NCBI GenBank assembly: GCA_023663505.1
Contig: JAMPHH010000062.1
Coordinates: 1-18,679, forward strand
Direction: 5' to 3'
Source: Muribaculum sp.
Lineage (GTDB): Bacteria > Bacillota > Clostridia > Lachnospirales > Lachnospiraceae
Length of the DNA stretch: 18,679 nt
Numbering within the stretch: the stretch's first letter is position 1; every line of letters starts with the position of its first letter. The notes below the pieces were generated by a model. It was not told the origin of the DNA, made no database searches, and was given only the letters and a program-made list of their open reading frames with translations. This document shows positions 14,887-18,679 of the stretch, piece by piece. The translations under genes and the position numbers were made by a program.

Positions 14887-15348
14887 ATGATATATGAGGA
14901 GATATATGAAGCTCAGGCAAAGGAAAAAATTGTGCGGAGCATTTTAGAAGCACTGCCTGATTGGTTTGCAATGGAGGAAGGCAGGGAACGGTATATTAAG
15001 GAGAGTGCGGAGCAAATCTGTATCGGGGCAATTGAAGGTGCGGAATATATTGGATTTTTATGTCTGAAGGAAACGGGAAAAGATACTTTAGAGCTTGCTG
15101 TAATGGGAGTTTTGAAGGAATATCACAGGCAGGGTATCGGCAGCAGGCTGTTTATGATGGCAAAAGATATCGCTCACGAGAAGGGCTATTCTTTTCTGCA
15201 GGTAAAGACGGTGCAGATGGGTAAATATGCAGATTATGATGATACGAATAGATTTTATATCAGCTTAGGATTCAAGGAATTTGAGGTTTTCCCGACGCTG
15301 TGGGACGAGGCGAATCCGTGCCAGATATATGTTATGTCGATAGAATAA
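14887..15348 (+). CDS. GNAT-family N-acetyltransferase
   Basis: The 153-aa protein has the GNAT fold pattern: a strand and loop IGAIEGAEYIGFLCLKE, then LELAVMGVLKEYHRQGIGSRLFMMAKDIA, in which R81-Q82-G83-I84-G85 is the acetyl-CoA pyrophosphate-binding loop. FLQVKTVQMG and DDTNRFYISLGFKEFEVFPTLW follow, the usual C-terminal part with the NRFY-LGF motif. The substrate cannot be told from sequence. The ATG has TGGAGGATTAAA upstream. Base composition from here on is visibly more AT-rich than in the genes to the left, suggesting the start of an accessory segment. The gene stops two bases before the longest possible start of the next frame. Confidence 0.88.
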   Translation: MIYEEIYEAQAKEKIVRSILEALPDWFAMEEGRERYIKESAEQICIGAIEGAEYIGFLCLKETGKDTLELAVMGVLKEYHRQGIGSRLFMMAKDIAHEKGYSFLQVKTVQMGKYADYDDTNRFYISLGFKEFEVFPTLWDEANPCQIYVMSIE

Positions 15349-15419
15349 AAATGGGTCGTGCTAAAGCCGAATTGACAGAAAGTTCGGGCGGTAGTAAAAT
15401 AAAAGCGGAAGGTGATGAG

Positions 15420-15992
15420 GTGTCATTAGAATACCAGAGATACGGGCGAAATAAGGATACTATCATAAATCACACATATATAAACAGTGGTGAATATAGG
15501 AGTAAATTTGATAGAATTACAGATAATATCAGCACAAACCGCATTTTATACAATAAGGCGAAGGAGATGCTCGTTCACCGAAGCGGTACAAAATATGAAG
15601 ATATGTACTGGATTGATGGGGAAAGTGGTGAAATTATTGCAAGTGCATTGGATGAACAACAGGAAAGTGCAGTCAAATGTACGGATGCAATTAAGAAGGC
15701 GATAATCGGAAAGGAAAACGTGATTGCTTTTCATACGCACCCAAGCAGTATGCCTCCAAGCGCAGCAGATTTCAATTCTATGTTGATAAATGGCTATTCA
15801 AAGGCATTTATACTTTGTCATAATGGTGTGATTATACAATATGTCTCAAATCAGGAAATCAGCGAAACACTTTATTTTCGTTATGTTCAGAGATATATTA
15901 TAGAAGGATATTCGGAATTTGAAGCACAGTGGAAAGCATTGGAGAAGTTAAAAGAAAATTATGATATTGATTTTTGGGAGGTGTTACCATGA
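15420..15992 (+). CDS. JAB/MPN-like domain protein with HxH-Asp motif
   Basis: The protein (190 aa from this start) contains KYEDMYWIDGESGEIIASALDE, then NVIAFHTHPSSMPPSAADFNSML, with the two His (105 and 107 from this start) and Asp of a JAMM-type metal site. The spacing between the second His and the Ser is one shorter than in the classical motif. The C-terminus ends NYDIDFWEVLP. GTG at 15420 is preferred because GGAAGG ends seven bases upstream. An in-frame ATG at 15351 gives a longer version (213 aa) with a weak site, and that extra part still looks coding. From memory, similar sequences form C-terminal parts of larger proteins on phages and conjugative elements, so this may be a detached domain. 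Its stop overlaps the next ATG. Confidence 0.6.
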   Translation: MSLEYQRYGRNKDTIINHTYINSGEYRSKFDRITDNISTNRILYNKAKEMLVHRSGTKYEDMYWIDGESGEIIASALDEQQESAVKCTDAIKKAIIGKENVIAFHTHPSSMPPSAADFNSMLINGYSKAFILCHNGVIIQYVSNQEISETLYFRYVQRYIIEGYSEFEAQWKALEKLKENYDIDFWEVLP

Positions 15993-16141
15993 AAGAAGAA
16001 TATTTTGCAGATGACAGGGGCATTATTCCTGAATACATCAAAAAAATGACAAGGGAAGAACTGGAACTGGAAATTGAAAGACTTGAGAGGGAAGTAAAAG
16101 AAAAGAATGCAAAGAATCAGAAACTGGCTGCAACGGTGTAA
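15989..16141 (+). CDS. Small 50-aa charged, coiled-coil-like protein coupled to the JAB-like gene
   Basis: The ATG at 15989 overlaps the TGA of the JAB-like gene (ATGA) and has GGAGGTG (15977-15983) five bases upstream, both strong signs of a real, translationally coupled gene. The protein begins MKEEYFADDRGIIPEYIKKM and continues into a Glu/Lys/Arg-rich helix with Leu and Ile spacing suggestive of a coiled coil, ending KLAATV. No known domain is recognised. The stop codon lies inside a terminator hairpin, so the pair forms the end of a transcription unit. Pairing with the JAB-like protein as partner or inhibitor is inference from the gene arrangement only. Confidence 0.7.
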   Translation: MKEEYFADDRGIIPEYIKKMTREELELEIERLEREVKEKNAKNQKLAATV

Positions 16142-16157
16142 AAACTGTTGCAGTTTT
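16128..16157 (+). terminator. Intrinsic terminator after the small coiled-coil gene
   Basis: CTGCAACGG (16128-16136) pairs with CTGTTGCAG (16145-16153) as a 9-bp stem with one G-T pair and an 8-base loop containing AAAAA, followed by TTTT. It overlaps the last codons and stop of the 50-aa gene. Confidence 0.75.
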
Positions 16158-16217
16158 CGTACAATGACACAGTATTCAAAAACACTATTTGACAGCGTAT
16201 ATTTTAGGTGAATGGAC

Positions 16218-17027
16218 ATGAAGGAATTAATTATAAGAGATCCAATGGAAGAATATTTATCGGTATCAAAATATATCAACTGGAATGCTGTTGGGATTTT
16301 ATCAAGGGCTGATGAATTTAAGCTAAAATATACAGATGAGCTCTCTTATGTTAAAAATGTTTACGAGTTTGTGCGTGATGAAATAAAGCATTCTTGGGAC
16401 GTACAGGACAGAAGGGTTACGAGGTCTGCGACCGAGGTGTTAGAACAGGGTGTGGGCATTTGTTGGGCAAAGGCAAATCTTCTTGCTGCGCTGCTTCGTG
16501 CAGGCGGAATCCCTGCGGGCATTTGTTATCAGCGTCTTACATTAGGAGATACGCCGGAGACAGGCTTTTGCATTCATGCGCTAAATGCCGTTTATATCAG
16601 GTCATTGGACAGATGGATTCGTCTTGACGCAAGGGGCAATAAGAAAGGTGTAGATGCTCAGTTTGACCTAGAGGAGGAAAAATTGGCATTTCCGGTGCGC
16701 AAGGAGATTGGAGAAGCAGATTACGGGATTGTTTATGCAAACCCGTCTGACAAGCTGATGCGCGTATTGGAAGAAAACACAGACGCGCTTGATATGTACT
16801 TGAATTGTCTGCCGGATACCATTTTTGAGTATAAAAGGGCAACCATAGAGGATATAGAAGAACTGGTAAGAACAAGGATCATAGTGCTTCGCGCGGCAAA
16901 CGGCTTGTCCGATGACGTGAATATGTCCGAGGTAGAGCAGGAATCCTATATATATTATCAACGGACTTTGGAAACAGGTGAGAAAAATACAATGGAGGAG
17001 TGCACAAGTGGCAGAGATGGAGAATAG
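16218..17027 (+). CDS. Transglutaminase-like protein fused to a truncated GNAT N-terminus
   Basis: Residues 1-202 are a transglutaminase-core (cysteine-protease-fold) protein: C82 in GVGICWAKANLLAALLRAGGIP, H120 in GFCIHALNAVYI and D137 in IRLDARGN form a complete triad. From F203 the sequence changes to FEYKRATIEDIEELVRTRII, the start of a GNAT acetyltransferase. This runs to about residue 254 (RTLETG) and then departs into KNTMEECTSGRDGE before the stop. The acetyl-CoA-binding half is missing, so the GNAT part cannot be active. The end overlaps the start of hsdM by 20 bases. The ATG at 16218 is preferred over 16212 because AGGTG lies seven bases upstream. The transglutaminase part may still work, and its substrate is unknown. 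Fusion and truncation together suggest a rearrangement at the hsdM border. Confidence 0.75.
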   Translation: MKELIIRDPMEEYLSVSKYINWNAVGILSRADEFKLKYTDELSYVKNVYEFVRDEIKHSWDVQDRRVTRSATEVLEQGVGICWAKANLLAALLRAGGIPAGICYQRLTLGDTPETGFCIHALNAVYIRSLDRWIRLDARGNKKGVDAQFDLEEEKLAFPVRKEIGEADYGIVYANPSDKLMRVLEENTDALDMYLNCLPDTIFEYKRATIEDIEELVRTRIIVLRAANGLSDDVNMSEVEQESYIYYQRTLETGEKNTMEECTSGRDGE

Positions 17028-18609
17028 TAAAGATTTAATAAGTGTGTTGTGGAGTGGCGCAGATATACTTCGCTCAAAGATGGATGCAAATGAGTATAAG
17101 GATTATTTGTTGGGGATTGTTTTCTACAAATATCTGTCAGATTCATTTTTGATCAAGGTGTATGACTTAATTTATGACGAGAAGCCGGAGACGTTAAAAG
17201 AGGCTCTCGACGCATATAAAGAAGCTTTGAAGGACGACGAAAGTGCGGAAGAATTAAAAGAACAGATTAAGGCGGAGTTCCATTATGCAATCGAGCCGGA
17301 TTTGACATATACACATTTTGCAGATGCTGCGAGAAACAATTCGTTTAATCGCGAGCAATTGCAGAAGGCATTCAATAATATTGAGCAGAGCGACCCTATA
17401 TTTGCAGATTTATTTACAGATATTGACCTGTATTCTAACCGTTTGGGAACTGGAGACCAGAAGCAGAGTGATACAATTTCAAATCTGATAAAGGAGATAG
17501 ATAAGGCGGACTTATTAAATTCAGACGCAGATGTGTTGGGCAATGCTTATGAATATTTGATAGGTCAGTTCGCATCTGAAACGGGAAAGAAAGCGGGGGA
17601 ATTCTATACGCCGCAGGCTGTATCTAAGATTTTGACCAAAATCGCGATTAATGGTCAGGAGGATAAGAGAGGATTGTCTGTATATGATCCCTGTATGGGC
17701 TCGGGCTCCCTCCTGTTGAATGCAAAGAAATATGCGAAAGAGCAAGGATATATCAAATATTATGGACAGGAATTGATGACATCAACATTTAATCTTGCCC
17801 GCATGAACATGTTTTTACATGGAATCATGCCGGAAAATCAGAAGCTTCGTAATGGTGACACCCTCGACGGGGATTGGCCCACAGATGAAGAAAATGATTT
17901 CGATATGGTTCTTATGAATCCACCATATTCCGCCAAATGGAGTGCGGCAGCAGGCTTTCTGCAGGACGAGAGGTTTAGTGATTATGGTGTTTTGGCGCCT
18001 AAATCTAAAGCGGATTATGCTTTCCTTCTTCACGGATTATACCATTTGAAAAGTAATGGAACGATGGCGATTGTATTGCCGCATGGTGTTTTGTTTAGAG
18101 GTGCGGCGGAAGGCAAAATAAGAGAAAAACTGCTTCGTTCAGGGAATATTTATGCAGTGATCGGATTACCGGCAAATTTGTTTTATAACACGTCTATTCC
18201 TACCTGTATCATTGTGTTAAAGAAACACAGGGATGGACGCGATGTATTGTTCATTGACGCTTCTCAGAAATACGAGAAGGGCAAGAAACAGAATGCAATG
18301 ACAGATGCAAATATTGACGCTGTTATGGAATTGTATAATAAACGGGAAACCGTGGAAAAAGAATCGTGCCTTGCAAGCTTTGAGGAGATTGAGAAGAATG
18401 ATTTTAACCTTAATATTCCGAGATATGTAGATAATTTTGAAAAAGAAGACGAGATAGATTTGGCTGACCTTCTGGCTGACATGAAAGAGACAGATGCGCA
18501 GATTGCAGAGGTTCAAGGAGAGTTTGTATCTATGCTGAAGGAATTGACCTCGGAAGACGCAGGTATTATGGCATCATTAAATAGCTTTATTGGCATGATT
18601 GAGAGGTGA
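17008..18609 (+). CDS. hsdM: Type I restriction-modification methyltransferase subunit
   Basis: The 533-aa protein is the adenine N6-methyltransferase subunit that works with HsdS to protect host DNA. The N-terminal helical domain is present (LISVLWSGADILRSKMDANEYKDYLLGIVFYKYLSD). ASETGKKAGEFYTPQAVSKIL leads into motif I, D227-PCMGSGSLL. Motif IV is N304-PPY in DMVLMNPPYSAKW, followed by KADYAFLLHGLYHLK and IVLPHGVLFRGAAEGKIREKLL. The end DLADLLADMKETDAQIAEVQ is the C-terminal helix that binds HsdS. GTG at 17008 was chosen because GGAGGAG ends seven bases upstream; the frame opens at 16978 and an ATG exists at 17017. The stop overlaps a possible hsdS start. Low GC and the broken gene just upstream suggest horizontal acquisition. 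Confidence 0.92.
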   Translation: MAEMENSKDLISVLWSGADILRSKMDANEYKDYLLGIVFYKYLSDSFLIKVYDLIYDEKPETLKEALDAYKEALKDDESAEELKEQIKAEFHYAIEPDLTYTHFADAARNNSFNREQLQKAFNNIEQSDPIFADLFTDIDLYSNRLGTGDQKQSDTISNLIKEIDKADLLNSDADVLGNAYEYLIGQFASETGKKAGEFYTPQAVSKILTKIAINGQEDKRGLSVYDPCMGSGSLLLNAKKYAKEQGYIKYYGQELMTSTFNLARMNMFLHGIMPENQKLRNGDTLDGDWPTDEENDFDMVLMNPPYSAKWSAAAGFLQDERFSDYGVLAPKSKADYAFLLHGLYHLKSNGTMAIVLPHGVLFRGAAEGKIREKLLRSGNIYAVIGLPANLFYNTSIPTCIIVLKKHRDGRDVLFIDASQKYEKGKKQNAMTDANIDAVMELYNKRETVEKESCLASFEEIEKNDFNLNIPRYVDNFEKEDEIDLADLLADMKETDAQIAEVQGEFVSMLKELTSEDAGIMASLNSFIGMIER

Positions 18610-18614
18610 TGGAA

Positions 18615-18679
18615 ATGAATAATCCTAAAATAAGGTTCAAAGGATACACAGATGCTTGGGAACAGCGTAAGTTAGGGGA
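18615..18679 (+). CDS. hsdS: Type I restriction-modification specificity subunit, 5' part
   Basis: The gene starts at ATG 18615 (GAGAGG eight bases upstream) or at 18609, where ATGA overlaps the hsdM stop. It runs off the right edge after about 21 residues: NNPKIRFKGYTDAWEQRKLG. This is the characteristic opening of many HsdS proteins (IRFKGFTDAWEQRKLG-like) before the first target-recognition domain. The recognition sequence cannot be inferred from so little. hsdR is not in the window. Confidence 0.85.
   Translation, partial: MNNPKIRFKGYTDAWEQRKLG

Overview
The window looks like a Lachnospiraceae-type (Bacillota, Clostridia) chromosome. Genes are tightly packed with strong AGGAGG-type ribosome binding sites. 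The protein set (Ddl, MurF, PlsC, a SpoIIQ-like LytM protein, PyrC, free-standing ACP and ligase) is typical of anaerobic gut Firmicutes. By eye, the DNA is moderately GC-rich up to about 14.8 kb and clearly more AT-rich after that. This points to a core-like left part and an accessory right part.

Left edge (1-668): a possible partial gene running off the edge on the minus strand, then a decayed, frameshifted C-terminal remnant of a PD-(D/E)XK (Rpn-type) transposase/nuclease, then an AT-rich leader. Next is an envelope block on the plus strand (669-6847): a membrane-anchored LytM-domain protein that has lost its metal ligands, an imidazolonepropionase-like amidohydrolase, a lipoprotein resembling a glycoside hydrolase family 9 enzyme without its catalytic Asp motif, then ddl and murF. 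These last two make D-Ala-D-Ala and attach it to the UDP-MurNAc-tripeptide. A 39-codon ORF and a minus-strand plsC follow. A 208-bp divergent spacer with two copies of a structured repeat separates plsC from a small PrcB-domain lipoprotein.

The central block (8585-13363) is the most interesting part. In order it holds an SCP2-like lipid-binding protein, a membrane-anchored alpha/beta hydrolase, a stand-alone NRPS-type condensation-domain protein, a stand-alone acyl carrier protein, and a FadD-like AMP-forming acyl ligase. Together they look like a fully dissociated acyl-activation and condensation pathway: the ligase loads the ACP, the condensation enzyme transfers to an unknown acceptor, and SCP2 and the hydrolase handle or release the product. 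No reductase, thioesterase domain or phosphopantetheinyl transferase is visible in the window. The block ends in a duplicated hairpin/T-run element and is followed by pyrC.

The right part (14.8 kb to the end) is AT-richer and accessory: a GNAT acetyltransferase, a JAB/MPN-like HxH protein translationally coupled to a 50-aa charged protein, a transglutaminase fused to a truncated GNAT, and a type I restriction-modification locus (hsdM complete, hsdS cut by the window edge). The GNAT part stops matching its family about 30 bases before the hsdM start, so it looks like an island junction.

Several intergenic gaps carry palindromic elements with related AACTGTTCAG-like cores, suggesting a dispersed small repeat family. 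No tRNA, rRNA or CRISPR array was seen.
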